Assembly: GCA_035627615.1 (NCBI GenBank) | Contig: DASPLL010000023.1 | Location: 1-64,000, forward strand | Length of the DNA stretch: 64,000 nucleotides | Reading direction: 5' to 3' | Source: BRH-c25 sp035627615 | Lineage (GTDB): Bacteria > Bacillota > Clostridia > Lutisporales > Lutisporaceae | Translations under genes and position numbers: made by a program | Shown here: positions 16,300-24,010 of the stretch, piece by piece | Position numbering within the stretch: position 1 is the stretch's first letter | How the letters are laid out: each line of letters begins with the position of its first letter | Notes under the pieces: model-generated | What the model was told of the DNA's origin: nothing | Seen by the model: only the letters and a program-made list of their open reading frames with translations | Database searches by the model: none

Positions 16300-16935
16300 C
16301 TATACACTCATCAGTTGATTTGCCAACTCTACAGCGGACGTGGCATCGGCTGAATAATGGGCTCCTATTTCCTTTGCATACCGCTCTGATACCGGTGAGC
16401 CTCCTATCATTACCTTTACCTTGTCATAGAAGCCGGCTTCCTTAAGGGCTTCGATGGTATCCTTCATAGCTACCATTGTGGTAGTCAGCATGGCCGACAT
16501 ACCTACGATATTCGGCTGATGCTCCTTGACAGCCTCTACGATTTTTTCAGGAGGTGTATCCACTCCCAGATTTATTACCTCATAGCCTGCCCCCTCCATC
16601 ATCATACCCACAAGCTTAACACCGATATCATGAAGGTCGCCTTTTACAGTTGCAAATACTGCCTTTCCCTTTTTCTGAATATCTCCCTCTTTTAGCAGGG
16701 GTGCCAGCACTTCCATTCCAGCATTCATAGCCTTTGCTGCGACCAGCACTTCGGGTACAAACAGTTCTCCGTCCTTAAACAGGACCCCTACTTCATTCAT
16801 TCCTGCAAGCAGGCCGTTATTCAACAGTTCCTTTGCTGCAAGACCGTCCTCTACCGCTTTTTCAACTAATTCCCTTACCTTTTTTGATTGACCTTCGATT
16901 AAGCTCTCAATAATCTGTTCATACAGTGCACTCAT
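16300..16935 (-). CDS. Corrinoid protein 1 (MttC/MtgC type)
   Basis: 211 residues: helical cap (1-85) then a Rossmann-like B12 domain. D100-L-H102-D-I-G105 is the DxHxxG motif whose His ligates cobalt from below; VINLGVDTPPEKIVEAV and GGSPVSERYA are the other family blocks. Carries the methyl group between MttB and the final acceptor. It differs from corrinoid protein 2 (20823-21458) at only about four residues (K19/R, I86/V, N/D, K/R). ATG 16935 has a strong AGGAGG. First gene after the sigma-54 promoter at 17064. Confidence 0.95.
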   Translation of the reverse strand: MSALYEQIIESLIEGQSKKVRELVEKAVEDGLAAKELLNNGLLAGMNEVGVLFKDGELFVPEVLVAAKAMNAGMEVLAPLLKEGDIQKKGKAVFATVKGDLHDIGVKLVGMMMEGAGYEVINLGVDTPPEKIVEAVKEHQPNIVGMSAMLTTTMVAMKDTIEALKEAGFYDKVKVMIGGSPVSERYAKEIGAHYSADATSAVELANQLMSV

Positions 16936-17063
16936 TATTTTATCCTCCTTAATTCATATTTTGTAGTTTCATGTTACTACTTGAAAATTGCTTTACTGCA
17001 GCATGGCTATGTAGGAACCCGTAAGCTTCTTCAGTTTACAGAATGCTTTCATAACAATATATA

Positions 17064-17078
17064 GCAATCTCCGTGCCA
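17064..17078 (-). promoter_or_regulatory. Sigma-54 promoter for corrinoid protein 1/MttB1/UroD-Trx
   Basis: Minus strand TGGCAC-GGAGA-TTGC is an exact -24/-12 element. Predicted start is near 17052, about 117 nt before the corrinoid ATG. The gap from 16936 to 17321 holds this promoter and the activator box at 17302-17330; I see no gene in it. Confidence 0.92.
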
Positions 17079-17301
17079 AAATAATAATTGAAAATAGTTT
17101 TGGGATCAGAAGTAACCAGAGAATAAGGGTTTTCAGAATTTCCATCTAATTCAGTTAATTCCGGAAGTGTATATATAAGAAAAGCTTCTATTAAAGCATT
17201 TAACAATTCCAATCGCTTATATATCAATTTGATATGTATACAACTGCATTTTCTACTGTATATATGAATATATCGATGTTCATTCAAAATTATGGAGCAT
17301 C

Positions 17302-17330
17302 TCAAAATGTGATGTCATATCTCATTTTGA
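17302..17330. promoter_or_regulatory. Putative activator-binding inverted repeat (UAS) 2
   Basis: TCAAAATGTGA (17302-17312) and TCTCATTTTGA (17320-17330) form an inverted repeat matching at 10 of 11 positions with a 7-nt spacer. It overlaps the stop codon of the sigma-54 activator gene and is about 230 bp upstream of the promoter at 17064. Best dyad copy of the box shared by all three sigma-54 promoters. Confidence 0.65.
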
Positions 17331-19097
17331 AACGCTCCTTTCTACAATACCATATTTTTTGATCTTCCTATATATTGTAGCCCGGCTGATTCCCAACTGC
17401 TTGGCTGCTTCAATCCTTCCTTCCTCCGACCAGCCGAACCGGTCCAGAGCTTTCAGAATGTGTTCTTCCTCCAGCTCCTCCAAAGTAGTGAATTTCTTGG
17501 GTGATTTTATTCCTTTAAACTGAAATGGCAGGTTTTCTATGGTAACATAGTTGCTCTGCTCCATATTTATGGCATACTCTATAGTATTCTGCAGCTCCCT
17601 CACATTTCCATTCCAGGAGTAATTAAGGAATATGTTTTGCACCTCTTCCGACAGTCCTATAATATTCTTCCCGAACCGGGTTGAAAACTTCTTGATAAAA
17701 TACTCTGCCAGGACCAGTACATCATGTCCTCTTTCCCTGAGAGACGGTATAAATAATGTAACGACATTGAGCCTATGGAATAAATCCTCTCTGAATTCGC
17801 CCTTCATTACCATCTCATCCAGCCTTACATTTGAAGCTGCTATGATTCTGACGTCGACAGGTATGCTTTTCGCTCCGCCGATGCGTTCTACTTCACGTCT
17901 TTCTATCACCCTGAGAAGCTTGGGCTGCAGGTATAGGGGCATGGTTTCAATCTCATCCAGGAATATTGTTCCCTTGTTAGCCATGTAGAATTTCCCATGC
18001 TTACCCATATTATTTGCACCTGTAAAGGCTCCCTTTTCATATCCGAAGAATTCGCTCTCTATCAATGCTTCCGGCAATGCACCACAGTTAACGGTAATAA
18101 AGGGTTGATTTCTTCTGCTGCTTTCCGAGTGGATTGCCCTTGCAAAAAGCTCTTTACCTGTACCTGTGTCTCCTGTCAGCAAAACTGTTGAATCGTGAAC
18201 TGCGACCCTCTTAACTTCATCCTTGAATTTCACAAAATGTACATCTTCTCCAATGATATCATCTAAAGATATATCCTTTTGCGTTGAGGAAATAGTATAA
18301 GCCAGCTTGGTTGTATCCCTGTAATCCTCAATCAGACAAATGCTCCCTTCAATCTCCTCGTTTACTACTATGGGTTTTAAGGAGCACAAAAGATATATTT
18401 GCTTTCCGTTTTGCTGGTATACGATTTCCTGACAGTCATAGTTCGGCTTGTCCTGTGACTCCTTCCACAGACATAGAGCAGGCATGAGATCCAATATATG
18501 TTTGCCTGCAACATCTCTTTTCTGTATGGACAGCTTTTCCACCAGATAATTATTAACGTCTATAATGGAGTAATCCTTATTGAGTATGACTACGCCCTTA
18601 TGTATATTGTCAATTACCGTGCTCATTAGCTCACCATAGGTCTTTACCTGCTTCAGCATCTCATGTTCCTGAACCTTTGTACTGATCAGATTTGCTATTT
18701 TATCTACAAAATCCAGCATGGCATAGTTATTATGCTCAACAAGATCGACCTGTTCATCGTTCATGGCAGTAATACCTATTACCCCAATAGTTTTTTCTTT
18801 ATATTCTATAGCGGCATATACCGCCCTCTTGTAAATACAGTTGCCATACTTAGGACAAAAGGCGCAATTTTCTTCTTTCCCAGGGTTTTCGATTATGATA
18901 TTTTTCCTACCTTTGAACAAAAATCTATTGATAACGCCTTGAACCTGAATTCTATGTCCCATTAATTCCTTAGATTTTCCGGTTCCTGCAATTCTATACA
19001 GCTGATCATCGATTACTTCTACATCTACCCCTATTGCTGTACTTGCTGCTTCTGCAAGCTGCTGTACCATGTTTTTGATTTGTGATAACGAGCTCAT
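17322..19097 (-). CDS. Sigma-54-dependent transcriptional activator
   Basis: 591 residues. N-terminal sensor (1-150) with a Cys triad C78, C81, C87 (ENCAFCPKYGNC), then a PAS domain (about 155-265), an AAA+ domain with Walker A GDTGTGKE and the sigma-54 loop GAFTGA, and a Fis-type HTH (about 545-585). It binds an upstream site and opens sigma-54 promoters by ATP hydrolysis. Its gene lies between the two methyltransferase units and three -24/-12 promoters with a shared box flank it, so it most likely controls them. The signal could be the methylated substrate or redox state through the Cys triad (inference). ATG 19097 after AAGGTGG. Confidence 0.93.
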   Translation of the reverse strand: MSSLSQIKNMVQQLAEAASTAIGVDVEVIDDQLYRIAGTGKSKELMGHRIQVQGVINRFLFKGRKNIIIENPGKEENCAFCPKYGNCIYKRAVYAAIEYKEKTIGVIGITAMNDEQVDLVEHNNYAMLDFVDKIANLISTKVQEHEMLKQVKTYGELMSTVIDNIHKGVVILNKDYSIIDVNNYLVEKLSIQKRDVAGKHILDLMPALCLWKESQDKPNYDCQEIVYQQNGKQIYLLCSLKPIVVNEEIEGSICLIEDYRDTTKLAYTISSTQKDISLDDIIGEDVHFVKFKDEVKRVAVHDSTVLLTGDTGTGKELFARAIHSESSRRNQPFITVNCGALPEALIESEFFGYEKGAFTGANNMGKHGKFYMANKGTIFLDEIETMPLYLQPKLLRVIERREVERIGGAKSIPVDVRIIAASNVRLDEMVMKGEFREDLFHRLNVVTLFIPSLRERGHDVLVLAEYFIKKFSTRFGKNIIGLSEEVQNIFLNYSWNGNVRELQNTIEYAINMEQSNYVTIENLPFQFKGIKSPKKFTTLEELEEEHILKALDRFGWSEEGRIEAAKQLGISRATIYRKIKKYGIVERSVSK

Positions 19098-19299
19098 AAA
19101 TCTTCAACCACCTTTAGAAATTAGTTATGTCAAGTGCCTTGAAAAAATATCATTCCCTTACATTGAATAAGGTTAAATATACCATATATTATTAATTCGT
19201 TAAAGATCCGTACTCTTCCTGTCTATATATTGTAAATTTTATGCTTATTTTGATTTTTACATCAAATTATACACCTGTATAATACTTTTAATATAGAAA

Positions 19300-19325
19300 A
19301 TGGACAGACATGGTCGCCTGTCCAT
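19300..19325 (-). terminator. Terminator of the MttB2 unit
   Basis: ATGGACAG (19300-19307) pairs with CTGTCCAT (19318-19325); on the minus strand a TTTTCTATATT tract follows. It lies 30 bp past the MttB2 stop. The rest of the 258-bp gap to the activator gene is AT-rich and probably holds the activator's promoter, but I cannot fix the boxes. Confidence 0.65.
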
Positions 19326-19355
19326 CAATTCGTTCACTTGATATAATTCATTTAC

Positions 19356-20807
19356 TTAATACAATTCTTCCCCCTTGATCTCCGGATATTTCTGACGAAG
19401 CTTTGCTTTGACCTCAGGATTAACAGGCATCGGAATATGCTTATTCAGTATTTTATCGACAATTTTCCGTGCACGGTCTGCTGAGGTTAATGAGCCATCC
19501 TCCTGCCATTTGATACGGGTTTGTCTATCCGAAATCTTTGGAATAAAGAATTCTTTCCTAACATGCTCCACTGTATGATCTTCTGAAAGGAAGTGTCCTC
19601 CTGGGCCCACGGATTTGATTACATCATAGGCAAGGGTGTCTTCATTGACTTCTATCCCTCTCATCAGTCTCAACACATTTCCCAGTATCTCATTGTCTAT
19701 GACCATCTTATCATAGGAGAATACCTGGCACATTTCAAGAATCCCCACAGCATCATGTATATAGTTACTGCCCGATAATGAAACGGTCATCGCTGTCAGA
19801 GCGCTTTCATATCCGGCCTGGGTATCGAGTATTTTGGAATCTGACATCCCAGCCGTACCATACATAGGCAGCTTATAATACTGTGTCAATTGTGCGATTC
19901 CCGCATTGACCATGGCAGATTCAATAGGGCCTGCCATGTAAGTCCCTTCTTTCATATCCATAATGCTGGAGGTTGAACCATATAGTACCGGTGTGCCGGG
20001 GTTGATCAGCTGGGTTAAGGTAATCCCAGCAAGGGTTTCCGCATTATTCAGTGCAATGGTTCCGGCAATAGTAACAGGCGATGTAGCACCGGCCAACGGC
20101 TCTGAAGATACTGCAACAGGAAGTCCTTTCCGGGCAATCTCAATAAGATAGTCTGTATATTCTCCATCCATGACCAAAGGACTGACCATCAACACGATAA
20201 AAGATATGAAAGGCCGCTCTCTGAGTCGATCTGCACCTCCTGCGATTTCTTCGGACATCTCAATTACGTCCTTCAGTCCTTTCATCGTGTACATTCCGCC
20301 CATAACATGCTTGGTGGTATTTGTAAGTGCCCAGTAAAAACGATTTATATCTGAAGCGGCGTCCGGCACATCCTGAGGGTAAGTATTGATTACATAAAAA
20401 GATACGTTCTCACAGTAATCTACCATCCTCGCAATATCTCTTACGTCACCGGTAGTAGTATTTCTCTTCTCACCGGTATCCAGATCCAATGCATACAGCA
20501 CTGTCCCTCCTGTCCCCAAATGAGTACGAGCTTTTTCAAGATGCAGATCATTCTTTTTGTCTTGCCCATAAAGAATCACTTTAGAAGGTGCGCTTTCGAT
20601 AGCCTTTTCCACTAAAGCTCTGGGAATTCTCACTATATGGTTAACTTCATCTACCGCTGCACCATGGGCTGCAAAAACACGCCTTGCTTCCGCACTCTTT
20701 ATCTTCATACCTACTTCTTCCAGTATTCTCATCGAAGTCTCATGTATGACTTTTATTTCATTTTCCTTCAATAACTTTAATTGTCCTCCATCTACTGCTG
20801 GAAACAT
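19356..20807 (-). CDS. MttB-family methyltransferase 2, non-pyrrolysine
   Basis: 483 residues. Same family blocks as MttB1 (GTGGTVLYALDLDTGEKR, NTTKHVMGGMYT, LSEDHTVEHV) but clearly diverged along the whole length, starting MFPAVDGGQLKLLKENEIK. No amber codon interrupts it, so it is a MtgB-like rather than a pyrrolysine enzyme. Its partner corrinoid gene ends 16 bp upstream. Different substrate or stereochemistry from MttB1 is likely given nearly the same corrinoid partner but diverged catalytic subunit (inference). RBS GGGG before ATG 20807. Confidence 0.93.
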   Translation of the reverse strand: MFPAVDGGQLKLLKENEIKVIHETSMRILEEVGMKIKSAEARRVFAAHGAAVDEVNHIVRIPRALVEKAIESAPSKVILYGQDKKNDLHLEKARTHLGTGGTVLYALDLDTGEKRNTTTGDVRDIARMVDYCENVSFYVINTYPQDVPDAASDINRFYWALTNTTKHVMGGMYTMKGLKDVIEMSEEIAGGADRLRERPFISFIVLMVSPLVMDGEYTDYLIEIARKGLPVAVSSEPLAGATSPVTIAGTIALNNAETLAGITLTQLINPGTPVLYGSTSSIMDMKEGTYMAGPIESAMVNAGIAQLTQYYKLPMYGTAGMSDSKILDTQAGYESALTAMTVSLSGSNYIHDAVGILEMCQVFSYDKMVIDNEILGNVLRLMRGIEVNEDTLAYDVIKSVGPGGHFLSEDHTVEHVRKEFFIPKISDRQTRIKWQEDGSLTSADRARKIVDKILNKHIPMPVNPEVKAKLRQKYPEIKGEELY

Positions 20808-20822
20808 AATTCAATCCCCTTT

Positions 20823-21458
20823 CTATACACTCATCAGTTGATTTGCCAATTCGACCGCGGATGTGGCGTCGGCAGAATAATGGGCTCCGATTTCCCTGGC
20901 ATATCGTTCGGATACCGGCGAGCCTCCGATCATTACCTTTACCTTGTCATAAAAACCGGCTTCCTTAAGAGCTTCAATGGTATCCTTCATAGCTACCATT
21001 GTTGTAGTCAGCATGGCGGACATACCTACTATATCCGGCTGATGCTCCTTGACAGCCTCCACAATTTTTTCGGGGGGTGTATCCACTCCTAAGTTTATCA
21101 CCTCATAGCCTGCTCCCTCCATCATCATTCCAACAAGCTTGACACCGATATCATGCAGGTCGCCTTTTACAGTTGCAAATACTGCCTTTCCCTTTTTCTG
21201 AACATCTCCCTCTTTTAGCAGGGGTGCCAGCACTTCCATTCCGGCATTCATAGCCTTTGCTGCGACCAGCACTTCGGGTACAAACAGCTCTCCATCCTTG
21301 AACAGGACTCCTACTTCATTCATTCCTGCCAGCAGGCCGTTATTCAGCAGTTCCTTTGCTGCAAGACCATCCTCTACTGCTTTTTCGACCAGTTCCCTTA
21401 CTCTTTTTGATTGCCCTTCAATTAAGCTCTCAATAATTTGCTCATACAGTGCACTCAT
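20823..21458 (-). CDS. Corrinoid protein 2 (MttC/MtgC type)
   Basis: 211 residues, start ATG 21458 behind TAAGGAGG; an in-frame ATG further up at 21539 would place the -24/-12 promoter inside the gene and is rejected. DLHDIG cobalt-ligand motif and all B12-domain blocks as in corrinoid protein 1, with about four residue differences. The DNA of the two copies is nearly identical in the centre (a few changes per 120 bp) but noticeably more diverged towards the 3' end, with mostly silent changes. Serves MttB2. Confidence 0.95.
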   Translation of the reverse strand: MSALYEQIIESLIEGQSKRVRELVEKAVEDGLAAKELLNNGLLAGMNEVGVLFKDGELFVPEVLVAAKAMNAGMEVLAPLLKEGDVQKKGKAVFATVKGDLHDIGVKLVGMMMEGAGYEVINLGVDTPPEKIVEAVKEHQPDIVGMSAMLTTTMVAMKDTIEALKEAGFYDKVKVMIGGSPVSERYAREIGAHYSADATSAVELANQLMSV

Positions 21459-21528
21459 GAAAAACCTCCTTATTTTTGCCATAGTAATATGTGATAAGTT
21501 AGTGTCTATTTTTCTGTTTATTATTTTA

Positions 21529-21543
21529 GCAATTTCCATGCCA
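21529..21543 (-). promoter_or_regulatory. Sigma-54 promoter for corrinoid protein 2/MttB2
   Basis: Minus strand TGGCAT-GGAAA-TTGC fits the -24/-12 consensus with GG and GC correctly spaced. Expected start near 21517, about 60 nt before the ATG at 21458. Confidence 0.88.
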
Positions 21544-21603
21544 AAGCTGCTCCTTCACAAGAATTAGGCTGAAAACACTAATGTCATCCCCATTTGCTAC
21601 TGC

Positions 21604-21630
21604 TCAAATTCATATTTCATCTCATTTTGA
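21604..21630. promoter_or_regulatory. Putative activator-binding box (UAS) 3
   Basis: TCATCTCATTTTGA (21617-21630), with a weaker inverted partner TCAAATT at 21604-21610. It is about 70 bp upstream of the sigma-54 promoter. Same core as the boxes at 13295 and 17302. Confidence 0.6.
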
Positions 21631-21688
21631 CATATAACCTGACTATCAAATTCCTATCATATAAAATAGCTGTTGTTTTTAATAATAA

Positions 21689-21739
21689 AATGCTGCATAT
21701 CAATCTGAGATTTTTTGTCTCAGATTGATATGCAGCATT
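21689..21739 (-). terminator. Strong terminator after the HAD phosphatase
   Basis: A 22-bp perfect stem (21689-21710 with 21718-21739) with a 7-nt loop. On the minus strand it is followed by TTATTATTAAAA. It insulates the methyltransferase locus from the phosphatase gene upstream. Confidence 0.75.
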
Positions 21740-21805
21740 ATCCTGTCCTATGGCATAAGATATAACAAGAAAAACAGACATGTGAACTTGTATTACACCT
21801 TCCCT

Positions 21806-22462
21806 TTATTTACCTTCTATTATCCTTAATAATTCCTCCGGCTTATCTATGATATAATCTGCACCTTCCAGTTCCAGCACCTCCCTGTCTCTGAAACCCC
21901 AGGTCACACCCACAAACATGGTTCCGGAATTCCCGGCTGTCCTGGCATCTACCTCCGAATCACCCACATATACCGCTTTGTCAGCATTAGAGCCTAGTTC
22001 CTCAAGTGCCTTAAGCACAGTATCAGGCGCCGGTTTCCTTGAAACATCCTCCGACTCTCCTATCGCGACTTTTATATATTCACCGAAATAGAATTCACTA
22101 AGTCCCTTTACCGCTTTATCGAATTTATTCGATACAATGGCGAGCTTGTAGCCTGCCTCCGATAATTTTTCCAAAAGCTCCATGATACCCCCGTAAGGGC
22201 CGGTCTTATTCTGCAGGTTCCCAGAATAATGCCTGCGGAAATCTGCAAGACACTTTTCGTAGTACGGATTATCAGAGCCTCCGGCTATGGAAAGTCCCAT
22301 CAGATTGGCCACTCCATTGCCCACAAAGCTCCTAACCTCCTCCATTCTTCTGTTGGGAAAACCATACAGCGCCAGCGCATAATTGACGCTGTCCGTAAGG
22401 TCCTCAAGAGTATTGAGCAGTGTACCATCCAAATCAAATATAATAGTATCGTATTTTTTCAT
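21806..22462 (-). CDS. HAD-family phosphatase, phosphoglycolate phosphatase type
   Basis: 218 residues. HAD motif I is IIFDLDGTLLNT, motif II is IVSNKFD, and motif III/IV is KPAPDTVLKAL...VGDSEVD. Cap of the Gph/PGPase type (C1). Likely acts on small sugar phosphates such as 2-phosphoglycolate or pyrophosphate; the exact substrate cannot be told. Stand-alone, with its own terminator. ATG 22462 overlaps a GGTGAGGTAA ribosome region. Confidence 0.88.
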   Translation of the reverse strand: MKKYDTIIFDLDGTLLNTLEDLTDSVNYALALYGFPNRRMEEVRSFVGNGVANLMGLSIAGGSDNPYYEKCLADFRRHYSGNLQNKTGPYGGIMELLEKLSEAGYKLAIVSNKFDKAVKGLSEFYFGEYIKVAIGESEDVSRKPAPDTVLKALEELGSNADKAVYVGDSEVDARTAGNSGTMFVGVTWGFRDREVLELEGADYIIDKPEELLRIIEGK

Positions 22463-22581
22463 TTACCTCACCTTTACATCCATGATTATATCATAAAAAA
22501 TACTGCTTAATTATGTACACATAAATAAGCTGTTATCCTACTACTCATTATAGCAAACCCATGTTTTGCCGGCAATAAATA

Positions 22582-22616
22582 ACAGAGTCTTATTGCCAAA
22601 GGGCAAAAGACTCTGT
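22582..22616 (-). terminator. Terminator of the copper operon
   Basis: ACAGAGTCTT (22582-22591) and AAGACTCTGT (22607-22616) pair, with TGCC/GGCA stacking inside. On the minus strand TTATTTATT follows. It lies 25 bp after the lipoprotein stop. Confidence 0.72.
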
Positions 22617-22640
22617 CCTATAGAAACTTCTAATTTATTA

Positions 22641-23318
22641 TTATAAATCAAAAGGCTTTAACAGCTTGTCGACTTCTATCTTCTTGCCGTTGTCATCCAT
22701 GACTTCAACCTTTGCAAAAGCCCAGCCTTCTACTTTGGCAGGATCAACGCCGGCGTCGATAAAGGGCTGCGGGTTCAGCACAAAGACTATATCCTTGTCA
22801 TTGGTATTCATATCCTTCGCCCATTCAAACATATTACCGTTTCCAAGTGCTGCACCGTAATGATCAAGTGCTGCGTGATAGCCTATACTGTCCCGATGAG
22901 ACTCCATTAGCTTCCTGAAGCTGTCCATGGGTGCTGCTTCCCCATTGTAGGTGAACTTTTCACTGCCGAGCTCAGATCTTATCTTAAGCTTATTTGCACT
23001 GCTGTCATATACATACATATCCTTTGGCAGCTTGTTTACATTCAGGCCTGCCTTAATAAAAGGCTCTGAAGCGAACTCCAGCATCATATCCGGTGCACCT
23101 TCCCTGCTGAAGTCCTTTCCCCACAGGAATCTTTCACCGGTTGGCGAAGCCAATGACCAGCCGTTATTAGCTTCATCAGATGTAATTTTATCGGGAATCT
23201 TGTTCAACACTGCTTCAAAGGAGGTCACTGCGAATTTACCCACTACATCTGTTGACTGACAGGCTGCCAGGGATATTGCCACGACTAGAATCAAACTAAT
23301 AAATATAAATTTTTTCAT
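22641..23318 (-). CDS. Hypothetical lipoprotein of the copper operon
   Basis: 225 residues. Signal peptide with lipobox LAAC (Cys about 20) for membrane anchoring outside the cell. No Cys-rich or Met-rich copper motif is visible. It has a two-part layout in which WGKDFS..G.PD.MLEF...PFIKAGLNVNKLP and WAKDMN..DKDIVFVLNPQPFIDAGVDPAKV look like a repeat of the same module. It ends the copA-copZ-csoR series, 18 bp after csoR, so it probably belongs to copper tolerance. I do not recognise the family. Confidence 0.75.
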   Translation of the reverse strand: MKKFIFISLILVVAISLAACQSTDVVGKFAVTSFEAVLNKIPDKITSDEANNGWSLASPTGERFLWGKDFSREGAPDMMLEFASEPFIKAGLNVNKLPKDMYVYDSSANKLKIRSELGSEKFTYNGEAAPMDSFRKLMESHRDSIGYHAALDHYGAALGNGNMFEWAKDMNTNDKDIVFVLNPQPFIDAGVDPAKVEGWAFAKVEVMDDNGKKIEVDKLLKPFDL

Positions 23319-23336
23319 ATTTTTTACCTGCCTTTT

Positions 23337-23681
23337 CTATTTCAACATCTTTTCAATCGTATATAAGAGTTCATCAACTACTTCCATTTCCCCGGCTTGT
23401 ATACGGGTTACCAGGCAGGACTTCATGTGATTATTCAGGATGAGCCTGCTTAGCGAATTCATTGCGGAATGGACCGATGTTATCTGGTTCAATACATCAT
23501 CACAATATACGTCCTTCTCAATCATTCCCTTGATTCCCCTTACCTGACCTTCAATACGGTTCAGCCTGTTTATCATATCTTTCTTTGCTTTCTCCGATCG
23601 TGCAACTGTATTGGTATGACTGCACTTGCTGCATTGGCTCGAAGGCTTTTCACTTTCCAAGGCTATTCCTCCTTTGTCCAT
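23337..23681 (-). CDS. csoR: CsoR-family copper-sensing repressor
   Basis: 114 residues. The core RLNRIEGQVRGIKGMIE..VYCDDVL.Q...V.SA......LILNNHMKSC is the DUF156/CsoR four-helix fold, and the Cys...His-x3-Cys set (YCDD, NHMKSC) is the Cu(I) site. Unusual: an N-terminal extension with CSKCSHTN (CxxC) that short CsoR proteins lack. Represses the copper genes until Cu(I) binds. Only 4 bp after copZ; ATG 23681 behind AGAGGTA. Confidence 0.9.
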   Translation of the reverse strand: MDKGGIALESEKPSSQCSKCSHTNTVARSEKAKKDMINRLNRIEGQVRGIKGMIEKDVYCDDVLNQITSVHSAMNSLSRLILNNHMKSCLVTRIQAGEMEVVDELLYTIEKMLK

Positions 23682-23685
23682 CGGG

Positions 23686-23901
23686 CTATACCTCTTTTAC
23701 TCCGACAACCTCATACCCTGCTTCTTCTATTGCCGCTTTGAATACAGAATCCTCTACATCATGCTCAAGCTCCACTATTGCATGCTTGCTCTTAAGATCC
23801 ACATCTACCTTTTTAACACCACCAATCTCACCAAGTGCGCCTTCAACATGCTTTACACAATGGCCGCAGCTCATTCCTTCAATATTGATCTGCTTTTTCA
23901 T
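23686..23901 (-). CDS. copZ: Copper chaperone CopZ
   Basis: 71 residues, a single HMA domain. GMSCGHC at residues 9-15 is the Cu(I)-binding CxxC motif, and the beta-alpha-beta pattern ends AAIEEAGYEV. Passes Cu(I) to the CopA ATPase encoded just upstream and possibly to CsoR. Strong AAGGAGG before ATG 23901. The 109-bp gap after copA has no other gene. Confidence 0.94.
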   Translation of the reverse strand: MKKQINIEGMSCGHCVKHVEGALGEIGGVKKVDVDLKSKHAIVELEHDVEDSVFKAAIEEAGYEVVGVKEV

Positions 23902-24010
23902 TTTTGTTCCTCCTTAATATTTTTTGTACTTTCAATTTTATACTTTGTTCGGACGGCCAATAGCCGCCTCTACAATCGGACTAGTATGGGAGCCTCGTAC
24001 CCCGGACATG

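Noticed and set aside
17036..17305. 89-codon open frame on the minus strand between the activator and corrinoid protein 1
   Set aside because: It covers the sigma-54 promoter and the activator box, has no ribosome site and no family-like text. Better read as regulatory DNA.
21459..21539. N-terminal extension of corrinoid protein 2
   Set aside because: The upstream ATG would place the -24/-12 element inside the gene and lacks a ribosome site; ATG 21458 has TAAGGAGG and matches the start of corrinoid protein 1.
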